Assembly (NCBI GenBank): GCA_963691815.1
Contig: OY829645.1
Location: 14,241,056-14,305,055 of the forward strand
Direction: 5' to 3'
DNA: 64,000 nucleotides
DNA from: Echiichthys vipera
Lineage: Eukaryota; Chordata; Actinopteri; Perciformes; Trachinidae
Shown in pieces: positions 24,419 to 35,619 of this stretch. Below the pieces are notes generated by a model. It had not been told where the DNA came from. It did no database searches and saw nothing but the letters and a program-made list of their open reading frames with translations. Numbering within the stretch: position 1 is the first letter of the stretch; each line of letters opens with the position of its first letter. A program made the translations under genes and the position numbers.

Positions 24419-24819
24419 GGCTCACTGTTTTTTTGTCAGTGAGGCAAGAATGAACTTTTTGTGTCCAGCATTTATGATCAGCATATAAAATATATAGACC
24501 CAATTTAATGGCCGCCTGAATTTAAGGGGTGAATCTTTCCCTCCCTAACTAACTCATTGTTTTACACAAGATGGCTCCTTTACGATTCAACAGAAACATC
24601 ACATGAAAGAGACAGTTTGCCTTTTTTGAAGTCAGATTGCATGAGGTACTTCTCCATAGTTGGTGTATACTTTAGTAGATGGCAGTTGAAACGGCTCAGT
24701 TTGTAGAAACAGACAGGAGTACCAACAGAAAAGCTAAGACATTTACTACTTTGTATGGGAGCAGCACACGCAACAACAAAACACATTTTAGCCACCTAAT
24801 AAAATCTATATATGAATCA

Positions 24820-24956
24820 GGATCCCCCAGTTAGAGCTGGTTAATGTGGGCCGGGAAAGGGAAGTTTGGGGTCCCCTGCTAAAGCTGCTGCCCCCGCGAC
24901 CCGACCCCGGATAAGCGGTTGAAGATGAGATAAGATGAGATGAGATGAGATGAGAG
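24820..24956 (+). mobile_element. LINE 3' end fragment (RTE/Rex3-like tail)
   Basis: Contains 'ccccagttagagctggttaa', 'tggggtcccctgctaaagct' and a (GATGA)n-type tail. It is nearly identical to 46360-46480. The tail repeats suggest the RTE/Rex3 group, but the class assignment is tentative. Confidence 0.6.
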
Positions 24957-25439
24957 AGGAACATGAATATTTTCACTGCGTTACCTTGCTTTTCAGACGA
25001 CCTTTTCGTGCCAGAAACTGAAGTTGTTATCTATTTATCTATCTATCTTTAAAGCCACCAGACTCCTTTGAAAAAACAGTAATTTTTCCAGTCCACCACT
25101 GCCTCCATCAGTTAGGCCCTGTTTACATGCCATTGCTCACGGTTGAAAACGACCAACATTTTTAACAGATGTTCCTTGCGTTTAGACGGCGACAGTGTTT
25201 TTGAGGTTTAAAAATGCAAAAAAGTGAAACCAGTTTCCAGAGTGGAGATCTTAAAAATGCTTCATCGTTGCGTTTTTGTCTAAAGGGCTGAAACTAAAAA
25301 GTGTGCTCTGATCTGCTCGCGCTGGCTCTCATTGTATACGTGTTTATAACAACAAACATGTCGGACAATTTCCATCAGTTGGACGTTCAAGTTGCCTGGG
25401 TTGGAGGCTGCAGATCCCGGTCCCACTCTATGGCTTCCT
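24957..25439. other. No recognisable gene
   Basis: Non-coding sequence between the LINE tail and an inverted repeat. Confidence 0.5.
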
Positions 25440-25752
25440 GCTTCTCCGCAAGGCTATGGAAGGAGGCATGGACACCAATCAAAGATGGCGGCGCTTTGGG
25501 GGTATGACACATGTGCAGTAAATTTGGTCTGCAATTGCCATGCGGCTCAATAGGTGGCGCACTATCATAGAAAGAGAAGAAGAATCGGCCCAAGTACACC
25601 CAAATAGCATCTGAGCGGAAACCATCAACCATCTGCTGGAACCCTCAAACAGTGCAACTCAAGTTCCACTGCAACTGCGTCATACCCCAAAAGCGCAGCC
25701 ATCTTTGATTGGTGTCCATGTCTTCTTCCAAAGCCTTGCTTCTTTGCTACTA
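25440..25752. repeat. Inverted repeat pair, arms of about 60 bp
   Basis: The left arm (about 25450-25508) contains 'acaccaatcaaagatggcgg'. The right arm (about 25680-25738) contains its complement 'gccatctttgattggtgtcc', extended by matching ends 'gggggtatgac' and 'gtcatacccc'. A foldback or MITE-like structure with a 170-bp centre. Confidence 0.75.
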
Positions 25753-26874
25753 GGGTAGAAGTAAAAGGAATAAAAAAGTAAGAATGCAAGGCAACTTTTG
25801 GGTTTCCTGTCCTGATCGTCTCGGTATAAAGTAGTGTAGTTTACACGTTGACCATGGATAAGTACCTCATTCAACCACACTTCAAAAAGATCCAAACTGT
25901 AGCGGTAGTAATGATACATCATACAGCTCACAGAGAATTGTCACCAACTCAGTTGTTCCAGTCAGCTCTCAGCATCTCTCCTTAATGTTTTGGTTTGACA
26001 CTTGACTGTTTTGGTTCATTCTCTGCGCTATTATGATAATACATCCATGATGTGTTGACAGCTTGTAATGACTCCATCTTTACAAATGCGTCTTTGTTTG
26101 ACATTGTTCAAGCCTGCACCATTTATTGTAAGTTTAAGTGGAGATTACAAATTTTCCTGAATTACCAAATCTGTCAGGCTGAATTTTGGGGAAATGGGAA
26201 TAAAATGAGGTGTAAGACAGCCAAAGTATTTTCATGTGATGAAATGCAGCAGGCAGCTGAATAGTCACTGTAGGTATTGTATCGTTACAATATTGAAATG
26301 TTGTAGCATTTACAAGACCTCACATACTTTCACTATTTGCTCAATAAGTCTGGCAACTAGAGTAAAGTATTCCTTCTTTCAGTCGACAGACATAGGAAAG
26401 GATAGAAAAACCATGGTAAAATTTAGTCAAGGCTTCCCTGTTTCTCCCAGGAAGCCACAGTTTCTCAACAATATATATATACTTGAAATCTGAACTAGTC
26501 ACTGCCTGGGTGTCTTCATTCTTCTGGATCATTCTCCAGGAGAACTCTCTGCAACTCCTTAGTGTGCAGTGACATCTGCTGGTTGGTTCAGGAACTACTC
26601 AACTGGTCTCTATCAGCCTGCTACCAAGAAAACCACCTCTGGTCACAGGAACGACACTTAGCTGGAGCGAGAACTCTCTTTTCCTGGGTCTGAAGTGATC
26701 ACTAGAGAAAAGACACTGGCACAATGTATTGTATTTCATAAATAACTAAACAAGGTAATCTCAAGGACAGCAGTTCCTCTACAACAGGTTCAAAGTGGTT
26801 ATCAAGAATAAACAATGTTTAGAATTAATGCTGGAATATAAGTTGATTACTTGAATAATGAATAATAAGTTGTT
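25753..26874. other. No recognisable gene
   Basis: Non-coding. No exons, RNA genes or element ends recognised. Confidence 0.5.
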
Positions 26875-27040
26875 TGTCAATCATTTTGACTATTAATTAT
26901 TGGGCTGACAGGACACGGTATTTGAGGATGTAATGAGAACTTTTCATTTTTCACTTTTTTGACTAACACTAAACAACTATTAAATTGATGGCTTTTGTTT
27001 ATAACAATTAATCCGAAAAACCGTTTGTTGCAGCGCCTCG
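26875..27040. mobile_element. hAT-type MITE fragment
   Basis: Contains 'actattaattattgggctga' and ends 'ccgtttgttgcagcgcctcg', resembling the right half of the 'gctgcaactaatgatta' family. Strongly decayed. Confidence 0.4.
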
Positions 27041-27864
27041 AGGAAACCACATATGACTCTAATTGGTTTTAGATTTTAAATTATTTGAAAACTATGTAGA
27101 GTTAATTATTTCTAATCTTCAGTACAGTAATCAACGTTTTCTATTTTTTCACAAACCGGTAGCTGGCCTATTGAAATTTACAGATGCTTTATGTTAGTCA
27201 AGCGTTGTCTTATTTTATGTATTCATGTAGCCTGAAATCACAAGTTTCTCCAAGAGAACAAGAGGATATGACAATAATAGCTTAAATTACTAAATCAAAT
27301 GTTAACTTTCCACCTCAAACTCACTTTCATTTCAGCAAAAAGTAACAACATAAATGGGGATGGGTTCCAGGTTTATTTAAAGACATACTAAATAAATATA
27401 GCACCATTTCAGAGGAGAGAGCAATGGAGGGACAATTTTGGAAGGAAGATGCTCCTGGACATTACAGGGTAGAAATTACATTACCTGCTTATAATTTCAA
27501 TAATAACTGTAGCTTTCTTGGTTGATATAGTTCATTAAAACAAAGTGATCTTTTGGGTATACAAATGTATATTCAGCTGCTGATAAAGACAACCCAGACA
27601 TGCAGCGAGTTAACAAAAAACATCCATATAAAGACAGACATGGGGCTTCAAAGTGACTTAATGCACTAAATAATGCCAGGTTCATTCATTGACTGTACAG
27701 ACTTCAGCTGGAAGGACAATATTTTTTAATTAAAAGGGATTTTAAAGCTCCTGCTATGCTACAGCTCTGGCCTATTGTGACTTTTTTATAATGATTACTA
27801 TGTCTCAGCTTAAAAACAGGCATGAATATGATATGTAAGGAAATAGAAAAAGAGGGAAAAGCAT
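27041..27864. other. No recognisable gene
   Basis: AT-rich sequence downstream of aspn. No OMD- or OGN-like LRR exon visible on the minus strand. Confidence 0.55.
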
Positions 27865-27870
27865 TTTATT
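27865..27870 (-). terminator. aspn: Candidate aspn polyadenylation signal
   Basis: AATAAA on the minus strand about 610 nt after the aspn stop. A second AATAAA lies closer, at 28040-28035. Either would give a 3' UTR of normal length; the sequence alone does not decide which is used. Confidence 0.35.
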
Positions 27871-28475
27871 TGTTGAAGAAACATGTTTCCAGTATAATTA
27901 AAAAATTGCCTTCTTATTTAACTAGAAAGAAAGGAACTTAAAAGATCTCTTTTGTTAAAAAGGCATCACAATGTAATATGACTCCAATCAGTTCATTTGG
28001 TGGGGTTACTCAAAAAGTGACCAGAGGGAGGCGCTTTATTCCTGGGGAAATTTACATAGTAAAAGCTGAGGGACAAAAGCTTAGGCTCACCTCACAGAAT
28101 GTACCTAACAAAGGAAAGCAGGACACGTGTGTGAAATTTCATTATAATATTAAAGGTATTATGCCCTCCCTCTGTATATCATTTGTAGCTGATGGAAACA
28201 TTTTCTTAGTGTTATGATTTAAGTGTTTTTGTTTTTTTTTCCCTGACCCTGAACTTTTATGTGTAAATCGCATCAGCATTCAACATGTACTACACTTTCT
28301 AATATACTTCAATATAATGAAATTGCTTTCATTTCCTAAACAACTAACACTTTAAGAATCCAGTTTCGTCTTGTTTTATCTATCAGAATTATCTCCAGCT
28401 CCTTCCTTTATACTGTAACAAGGATATTTTTAGTTCTTCACTCTTCAGCTGTCTGGAACACATCCTTTTCACCTC

Positions 28476-28673
28476 CTACTTTCTGAAGTTTCCGAGCTGA
28501 ACGCCCCTCCGTCCGGTCACACAGCGAAAGGTGGCCGGCTGGATGTCCCAGTATTTAACAGGATTGGCAAACAGACTGATGCCTGTGTACAGGTTCTTCT
28601 TGACACTGGGCCTGATTGGACAGAAGTCGTTGACTCCCACACTGCTGATTTTGTTGCCATGGAGGTAAATAAC
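28476..28673 (-). CDS. aspn: aspn terminal coding exon 7 (ear repeat, C-terminus)
   Basis: Acceptor TATTTAG ends at 28674 and the stop TAG is at 28478-28476. It encodes VIYLHGNKISSVGVNDFCP, then the NPVKYWDIQPATFRC block, ending VQLGNFRK. The two cysteines are those that close the C-terminal ear repeat in class I proteoglycans. Confidence 0.95.
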   Translation of the reverse strand, partial: VIYLHGNKISSVGVNDFCPIRPSVKKNLYTGISLFANPVKYWDIQPATFRCVTGRRGVQLGNFRK

Positions 28674-31600
28674 CTAAATAGACAGAGAGGATATGTTTTG
28701 AATCAGTTATTTTTTCTGCTTTGTCAAATGTCCTATTGTGGCTTAACCGCTACTTGGAAATACAAGATCACAACCTTTAGACCAGTCTGAGTTGATCATT
28801 TTAGAAGAAGAAGAAGAAGAAGAAGAATTCCTTTATTTGTCCCGCAATGGGGAAATTCAATTTTCACTCTATTATTATTATTCATGTTACACACGTACAG
28901 GCCCGAAATACATACACACATGCACAGACAGGACCTATACACATGCAATTAATGGAGAGATGTTAGAGCGAGGGGGCTGCCAATGACTGGCGCCCTAAGC
29001 AGTTGGGGGTTTGGTGCATTGCTCAACAGCACCTCGGCAGTGCCCAGGAGATGAACTGGCACCTCTCCAGCCACCAGTCCACGCTCCATTCATGGTCCAC
29101 ACAGGGACTCGAACCAGGTTCCCAGCCAAGTCACCTATGGACTGAGCTACTGCCCCTTTAATGCTCCAGGTTGCTGAGCTGCAGGAAACTCAAGTATTTT
29201 AGATGCCTGAAAAGTTGGAGCTGCAATGATTAATCAGTTAGTGGTCAACTACTAACTAAATTGCCAACCATTTTGGTAATCAATTAATAATTGTGAGTAC
29301 TTCTTTTAAAGAAAGAAAATGTCCAAATTCTCTAATGGTAGCTTCTTAAATGTGAATATCTTCTGAATAAATAATATATAAACAAGACATTTGTGGATGT
29401 CATATTGGACTTCATCCACATTTTCACCATTTTTACACATTTTATTCACCAAACTACTAATTGAATAATCAATAATGAAAAAAGTCCTTAGTTTCAGCCC
29501 CAGCATATTGTATTATAAGTCCTAACTTTACTGTTTCCCTTCATTCCTTCTGTGACAACAAAATAGTATAAGTTGTAAATCAAGTATTAACTACCCTATA
29601 TTCAACATCTACTAAAGCTACACTGAGATTTGGGGAAAGGCAAAAGTTTATGTGTCTTGTGAGGGTAAGATGGAGCCTGAGATCAACATGTAGACTGGTG
29701 CAGTATTTGCAGTAATTCAGGCACTGTCCCAGACTTACAGTTGATTTATGTTCCAACCCTTCTCTATGATGAATTTAGGTTGCGACCTAAAAAAATAAAT
29801 GATGGATGCAAATAGCCGAAATGAGATTTCTTTGCAGGGTGTCTGGGCTCAGACATTTTGATAGAGCTTTGAGTAAAACAGCTGCTGTTTTGCATTAAGA
29901 GGAGCCACTTGAGGTGCTTCAGTCATGTGATCTGGATTTCTTCCAGTTTTTTGGACATGTACATGGGAACCTCAGGATACTCTGGGATGAGCTGGAGAAC
30001 AGAACAGCAGGAGTTCTACTTCATTAAGCCTTCTGCCACTGTAGCTTTTGAAGTTCTAATTTCTGTCTCTATGCGCCCATTACAGAGAGAGGTCCAAGTC
30101 GTGTTTAGCGTAGCTGTGCATGAAGAGAAAACATACCTTTCTAGCTTTCTGATTTTTGTGATGAGCACTTTAGTCTACAGATACTGATCAAAGTGTCTGT
30201 ATCTCACCTGGAGGTAGCGCAGGGAGCTGAGACTTGGTGGGACCTTTTTCAGACGGTTGTTATCCAGGTGGATCTCACGGATGTTTGGGGTGCTGGCAAA
30301 GCTGCCATTTTCTACAGACTTGATCTGGTTAAAACCAAGTCCTAGCCTGCAAAATTGTAAAAGATAGTAGGTGAAGTATCACCACTTTTGAGTAAAAATC
30401 AACTGTGCAAGTGCCAAAAAACAGATTTCCACATCAAATTAACAAAGATACCTATATTTAAATATTTAAAAGTCAGATTTGATCAACAGCATGCACATAA
30501 TGTTGTCTTATTGGAAAAGGTCAGTTTTTAGGTTGAAATGTGTCTTCACCTCTTCAGGTTTTTATATCTGATGAAGTCTTCTATCTCCACCTTGGAGATC
30601 TTGTTGTAGTCCAGGCTCAGCTCTGTGATGGAGGACGGGAGGTCTGGGAGATAAAAAAAAAACACACCAAACATAACCAGTGTAATGGGTAGATAAAGCA
30701 TTCTTTACGTCATTACTTGCTTTTAAAAGTGCTTGTTTAATAATGACTGGAAAAATAAAAATAAAAGTGTCAAATTAAAAGACATTATCATTGTTTATGC
30801 ATCAGTTAGTTGTACACTTCAGCTCCAGTGTAGCAATACTCTAGGTGGGTGATTGGAGGAGAGAATCAGAATAACATGAGGTGAGGGATTTTCTACCTTT
30901 TGGTACAGCAGTTAGTTTGGCCTCTGCTAAACCAATGTACACCGTCGACAATTCGTTAAAAGCTCCCAGCGCAATCCCATTGTTGGCCAAAGGGTTGGCG
31001 CCCAGTTCTGTTGGGACAAACATAAAACATCTGGTTTAATTGTTAATGATCTGGCGGGAAAATTCTGCTTCATCATGAATCATACGCAAGTTTAAGGCAT
31101 TGATAGCATTGGGTGAATTGTACCATGTAAGATTTAATATGACACATAAAAATGATTGATTAATCCCCTGATTACAGCAGAGAACATAAATCAGTTTGAG
31201 AACTTGCTGGACAAGTCTGCAGTTCACCATTCAAACCAATTTCTACGGGTCAGCAGTGTATTCATTGTCTCTCTGTAGTGAAAGCATTGCTTTGAAAGTA
31301 ACTGCTTCAGTTTGGGTTAAATAAAAACCTGTAGACTTCTTCCTTGGCAAAGGACTAGACGTGATTATTGCTAGTCTGATACCAGAGGCAGGAACCTGGT
31401 CTTACCGAGCACATGTAATTTCCTCAGGCCTTTGAACGCATCCTTCTGGATTTTGTTGATCTTGTTTTCATGGAAGCGGAGCTCAATGACGTTCGGAGGC
31501 AGGTTTGCAGGGATCTCAGTCAGCAGGTTGTAGGAGAGATACAGCAATCTGAGATGGTCCATGTTTCTGAAGGCCTTGGGGTGAATCTTGGTGATCTTGT

Positions 31601-33474
31601 TGTTAATCAGAAACAGGCCCTGATGTGGGAGAAAGGAGTTGAAATGAAAAAAAAATCGGCAGGTGTTGGAATATTCAAACTACAGTTTCCAAGTTCAAGA
31701 ATGAACTTTCGCTCTCAACATTCTACCTGTGCATTGCAAGATAGAGAATATGAACGGTTTATTTGAAATTTTTAACAAGAAAATGCCTTGATGTGGTTTA
31801 TTCTCAGCTGGGGAAACATCAGCTTGATCAAAGACAGACCCTCTGTTGGTGCCTCTACTCCTCAACTGAGAGAGGGACTGTAATCACATATGGCTGCTTT
31901 GGCCTGATATTATAGAGCCGTTTCTTCTCATCTGGTAACTTTAAAAGCCACAAGATTTTGTCATTCACTTGTATCTTGAGTCTGAATGTAAACCATTTAA
32001 AGTTCTGAAAATAATTGAAGCATTTTCTGGATCAGTCATCGGTTAAACTCTGTATCTTGCGTCTATGTAAAAATGCTGTTTCTGTTTGTGAGACGTCTGC
32101 TGATGATGGGTGCTGATAAAACAACATTATTTGAATTCATTATAATAATTGGGGTTCTTATCTTCTACAATTCTGAATCCATTCACATATTCTTAAAATA
32201 GATGTTTATTCATTGCTAATAACAGTATGTTGGTGTAAGGAAAACAAATATGTGTAGCCACTTTAAATGCTGCATTACACTTTAAGTCTAATTTCTTCCT
32301 GAAAACTGCTGCTGCTGCTGCTGCTCTGCTAACATGCTACTTTCCCTATGCAGGCTGTGTAGACACTAAACAGCAACCTCTGGAGTTTAGAAATGAAGCC
32401 TGCAAAAAAAATGCAGTTCCTGAAATGGCCACTTTCAGCATGTTCACAGGCTTGTGCAAAAAACTGTTTTGGTCTGTATAGCTAATTTCTTCCTTCATGA
32501 CAACTCTGTACAGGCGATTTTATATAACTCACTGGTGTGTATATACAGTTTAAAAACATGAACTGTGAAAAAAAACAGTAAAAAACCACTTTGTTTGTTC
32601 AGTACAGCGGGTTGTTTTAAAGATCAGGGCAACAATTAACCCTCCTTATTATCCCATAGATTTTATCATAACTTCAAGTTAAGACTGATACAGTAATTTA
32701 ACATGTCTGATTCAGGCGTGTGCAGGAGATGTGACTGGAATCGGATTCTTTACTTCTTTAACCGCAGCGAGGCCTGTTGTTTATGTCTGTTTAGTGTTAA
32801 TAGAAAGGGGTTGTGGTGCAGAGTAAACCAGCTCTGAAGCTTTCTCTTACATGAAGCTTATGAAGTCCTTTAAAGTCGTTCTCCTTGATCTCAGTGATAT
32901 CGTTGTTTTGGAGGTCGAGTATCACAGTGTCTTCAGGAATCTTCTCAGGAACAGCGATCTGACCTATTGACAGAAACACGAATGCTCGATTGAAAGACCA
33001 GAGTTGGAACAAAAGGGGGGGGGGGGGGGGGTATACATACAGGTAAAGAAGTTGTTGTGGTTTTGTGGAGTTCACATTTTCTTTAATGCAAAATACACCA
33101 GATGTAAACTGATAACCTTAAATGGTGAACTTAAAATATAGTTTATAAATAGATAAAAGATAAAGCAATACCCATGAATGTAGCTGGGGTCTTTCAACAC
33201 ACTGTTTACGTAAACATGTGGATCCAGATGTGTTCTCACCCATGTCGGAGCACTGCACCACTCTGGGTGAGCAATGGCAGCCAGACGGACAGTTATCATC
33301 ATCATAATCGTCGTCGTCATCATCATCATTTTCATTGTCGTCGTCGTCGTCATCATCATCGCTCGGGTCAGCCATCATGAGGTCATAGCTTCTCATGAAG
33401 TCCATGACATTGATTGGCTCGTAGGGTCTGGCGTTGCCTAGCGCCAGCAGACAAAGCAGGAGGAAGACCCTCAT
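28476..33474 (-). CDS. aspn: Asporin (class I small leucine-rich proteoglycan), complete coding region, 7 coding exons
   Basis: Secreted collagen-binding LRR protein of the extracellular matrix. Coding exons in transcript order are 33474-33240, 32963-32851, 31619-31406, 31007-30897, 30643-30550, 30346-30208 and 28673-28476. They sum to 1104 nt, or 367 residues plus TAG, against about 380 in human. All junctions are GT-AG and keep phase. The protein shows a signal peptide (about residues 1-15), an Asp-rich run (39-60), the CX3CXCX6C cluster (C62, C66, C68, C75), about 12 LRRs, an N-G-S glycosylation site in the sixth exon and the C-terminal cysteine pair (NDFC, TFRC). Internal exon sizes 113/214/111/94/139 follow the decorin/biglycan pattern. 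The Asp run and the lack of a Ser-Gly dipeptide before the Cys cluster favour asporin over decorin or biglycan. It lies downstream of ecm2 on the same strand, as in human. The start is the only ATG ahead of a hydrophobic leader. Confidence 0.95.
28805..29160 (-). mobile_element. SINE-type repeat, minus strand, in the aspn intron
   Basis: On the minus strand the 3' side reads as a tRNA-like head ('gcagtagctcagtccatagg', then 'ggttcgagtccctg'). The left end has an (AGA)n tract and 'cctttatttgtcccgcaatg', a motif of common fish retroposons. It is not a tRNA gene. Confidence 0.65.
29214..29510. mobile_element. hAT-type MITE copy in the aspn intron
   Basis: Begins 'gagctgcaatgattaatcag' and ends 'ccttagtttcagcccca', an imperfect inverted structure of the same family as 9062-9365. 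Confidence 0.6.
30208..30346 (-). CDS. aspn: aspn coding exon 6 (139 nt, LRRs, N-glycosylation site)
   Basis: Acceptor ATTTTGCAG ends at 30347 and the donor GTGAGA starts at 30207. It encodes LGLGFNQIKSVENGSFAS and REIHLDNNRLKKVPPSL. The N-G-S sequon sits where human asporin has ENGS. The exon is 139 nt, as in decorin. Confidence 0.93.
30550..30643 (-). CDS. aspn: aspn coding exon 5 (94 nt, LRR)
   Basis: Not an open frame with its own ATG. Found by reading the minus strand between acceptor TCTCCCAG and donor GTGAAG. It encodes LPSSITELSLDYNKISKVEI then EDFIRYKNLK. The 94-nt size and both phases match the corresponding class I proteoglycan exon. Confidence 0.92.
30897..31007 (-). CDS. aspn: aspn coding exon 4 (111 nt, LRR)
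   Basis: Acceptor CCCAACAG ends at 31008 and the donor GTAGAA starts at 30896. It encodes LGANPLANNGIALGAF and VYIGLAEAKLTAVPK, the long LRR plus the I/LAEAKLTxVPK motif shared by asporin and decorin. Confidence 0.93.
31406..31619 (-). CDS. aspn: aspn coding exon 3 (214 nt, LRRs)
   Basis: Acceptor ACATCAG ends at 31620 and the donor GTAAGA starts at 31405. It carries three LRR units including LFLINNKITKIHPKAF, LRLLYLSYNLLTEIPANLP and ELRFHENKINKIQKDAF. It ends with one base of a Glu codon completed by the next exon. Confidence 0.94.
31620..32850 (-). other. aspn intron between exons 2 and 3
   Basis: 1.2-kb intron. Around 32306-32460 it holds a fragment I recognise as a widespread fish repeat ('gaagcctgcaaaa' with 'gcagttcctgaaatggccac'). 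Otherwise unique AT-rich sequence with no coding signal. Confidence 0.6.
32851..32963 (-). CDS. aspn: aspn coding exon 2 (113 nt, N-cap and first LRR)
   Basis: Acceptor TCAATAG ends at 32964 and the donor GTAAGA starts at 32850. It encodes QIAVPEKIPEDT then LDLQNNDITEIKENDFKGLH. The 113-nt length equals the equivalent decorin/biglycan exon. A run of 17 C on the coding strand lies 50-70 nt upstream of its acceptor. Confidence 0.95.
33015..33031. repeat. Poly(G)17 tract (poly-C on the aspn coding strand)
   Basis: Uninterrupted run of 17 G on the plus strand inside the first coding intron of aspn. It ends about 50 nt upstream of the exon-2 acceptor, so it overlaps the branch-point region. Confidence 0.95.
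33240..33474 (-). CDS. aspn: aspn coding exon 1 (signal peptide, Asp repeat, Cys cluster)
   Basis: Begins at the ATG (33474-33472) and runs 78 codons plus 1 base to a GTGAG donor at 33239. It encodes MRVFLLLCLLALGNA, then a spacer, an acidic run of Asp with a few Asn, Glu and Tyr (residues 39-60), and CPSGCHCSPRVVQC. The acidic run is coded by mixed GAT and GAC triplets, so it is repetitive but not a pure trinucleotide repeat. Confidence 0.95.
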
Positions 33475-33491
33475 GGTTTCTGTTAGAAGAG
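33475..33491 (-). other. aspn: aspn 5' UTR end of the first coding exon, with upstream splice acceptor
   Basis: On the minus strand a good acceptor (CTTCTTTTCCCACAG) ends at 33492, followed by 17 nt and then the start ATG. This implies at least one further non-coding 5' exon upstream, as in other class I proteoglycan genes. Confidence 0.65.
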
Positions 33492-34830
33492 CTGTGGGAA
33501 AAGAAGGTTAGGGTCGCTCTTAAACCTGTAGTTTAATTAATGACCAACCTGTTGTTGTGTTTTTACAGGTGAAGATTTCCATTGTCACTAGCTGTCACAT
33601 ATGATGGCACTTATCGCTCTAATCTTTCTCAGGATGGTTTTGAAATGCATTCAGGAAACCACATATTCATGCAATGTTTAAAAAGAGACGTTTTCAGAGA
33701 AGAGTTTCACAGCATCTGTTGTTTTTATCCGTTTAAACAACTTCAATGAAAAGTTTAAAAAGGTCTTCAGAGGTTCAAAATGTAGCAGCAAAACAATAGG
33801 CTCCAACCTGACCTGACTAGATTAAATATAATGTATGGCCCAAGCCAGATTTGAGTCTCAGGTTGATACTAGGAGCCCAGGAGACCTGAGAAGCCCTCTT
33901 TATTGTCTACGCACTAACTCACAGTGCCATTTAAATGCAGTTTTACAGGAATACCTGGTCAAGGCAAGACTCCTTGACGGGGTCACAAAAGACACCCTAA
34001 GTAATCACAAGGGACTTAAAATATTGGAAAAAAGGACAGTTGTGCTACACACAAAAGACTTTCCCCCTGGTTTTTGCTTTAAATACTAGATGAATTACCT
34101 CTACTGGCCTCTGAAAAGTACATAAAATCCATCACCAGGTTTGTGTGTAAAGTCCTTCCAAAGTAACTACTTTCAGAATAGTGATTTATTTCGTAAATGT
34201 CTTGGCCAGTTAAAGCTAGGGTATACGATTTAGAATATTAGTAATTATTATTAACATCGTTAACATTGCAATTATGGTCCTGTAGTCCGATCTACACAAA
34301 ATAAATAGCAAAAAGAACCAAAAAAATCCATTCAGTCCATCTCAACCGTAGGCCTGAATAGAAATTGACCAAAAAGAGCCAATCGTTCCGAAATGAATGC
34401 TCCAGAGGCTCGTACCCTCCATCCAATCTTCTCATCTCCCCTCGTCTCACCTCGTCTCACCTCGTCTCACCTGCTCCGTGTCATCCCGCCTCGTCCCCTC
34501 CCACTCCCACTCCCTCTCTGTAAACTCAGCTAGCGATTAGCTTAGCAGCTCAGCTACCGGAAGATTCCTTTGACCGGTGGAGAAGGCTACACCAGGATTT
34601 GGGACTGAAAAAAGATGCTGAGACAGCAGACTTAAAACACTCGATTTATTAGGGTAGATAACATAAATAGCCTCAATTAGTCTGTGCCAATACTGTCTTA
34701 AGACTGTGAACGTTCCCCGTCTGATAAACGGCTATGTCAACACATGGTAGCATACGTTAGCCATGTGTTTTTAGCCAGCCGGCTTCTTGCTCTGTGTGTC
34801 GTTAGGACAAAAAGGAGGGGGGGATACGAG
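33492..34830. other. Region upstream of aspn, no gene seen
   Basis: Would contain the first aspn intron. At 34439-34470 'ctcgtctcac' is repeated three times, and 34200-34570 resembles a high-copy fish repeat ('aagctagggtatacgattta'). No coding exon found. Confidence 0.5.
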
Positions 34831-34865
34831 CTCGGAGGGAAGAATCATGGAATACTGAGGGGAGG

Positions 34866-34927
<62 letters not shown>

Positions 34928-35214
34928 TGAGTGGGGGGTTTTCCCCCTAGTATCTACAGCAAGGTCCGTTCTCTTAACTCGATCCAATCGTACTCGCCAA
35001 TGGGAGTCGCCATCTTGTCAGACTTTGACCCCGCCTCATTTTCCTCTTACCAAAAAAGGGCACTGATGTGACATTTGGGGGGAGGGAGATACGTCCATCT
35101 GGCTGACCAGATAAAATAAAAACTAGCCTGGTACAAAAACATTCAGCCCCCTCAGTGTTGTAATGGAGATATGACCTAGCTCGGAGGGAAGAATCATGGA
35201 ATACTGAGGGGAGG

Positions 35215-35272
<58 letters not shown>

Positions 35273-35558
35273 TGAGTGGGGGGTTTTCCCCCTAGTATCT
35301 ACAGCAAGGTCCGTTCTCTTAACTCGATCCAATCGTACTCGCCAATGGGAGTCGCCATCTTGTCAGACTTTGACCCCGCCTCATTTTCCTCTTACCAAAA
35401 AAGGGCACTGATGTGACATTTGGGGGGAGGGAGATACGTCCATCTGGCTGACCAGATAAAATAAAAACTAGCCTGGTACAAAAACATTCAGCCCCCTCAG
35501 TGTTGTAATGGAGATATGACCTAGCTCGGAGGGAAGAATCATGGAATACTGAGGGGAG

Positions 35559-35619
<61 letters not shown>

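Larger units (their letters stand above)
28674..30207 (-). other. aspn last intron with a SINE and a MITE
   Basis: 1.5-kb intron between coding exons 6 and 7. It contains a SINE-type repeat (about 28805-29160) and a hAT-type MITE copy (about 29214-29510). No extra exon is visible. Confidence 0.8.

Noticed and set aside
24270..24503. His/Thr- and Val/Cys-rich frames across (GT)n tracts (also at 11460-11795, 34802-34987 and copies)
   Set aside because: Translation of dinucleotide repeats; no gene evidence.
1..28000. Search for CENPP, OMD or OGN exons
   Set aside because: In human these genes surround or follow ASPN, but I found no stretch in any frame that I could match to them.
27978..28217. 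79-codon plus-strand ORF just downstream of aspn
   Set aside because: Lies opposite the aspn 3' UTR with no recognisable domain and no splice partners.
29080..29160. Possible minus-strand tRNA gene
   Set aside because: The B-box match is good but the sequence continues into a retroposon body; treated as a SINE head.
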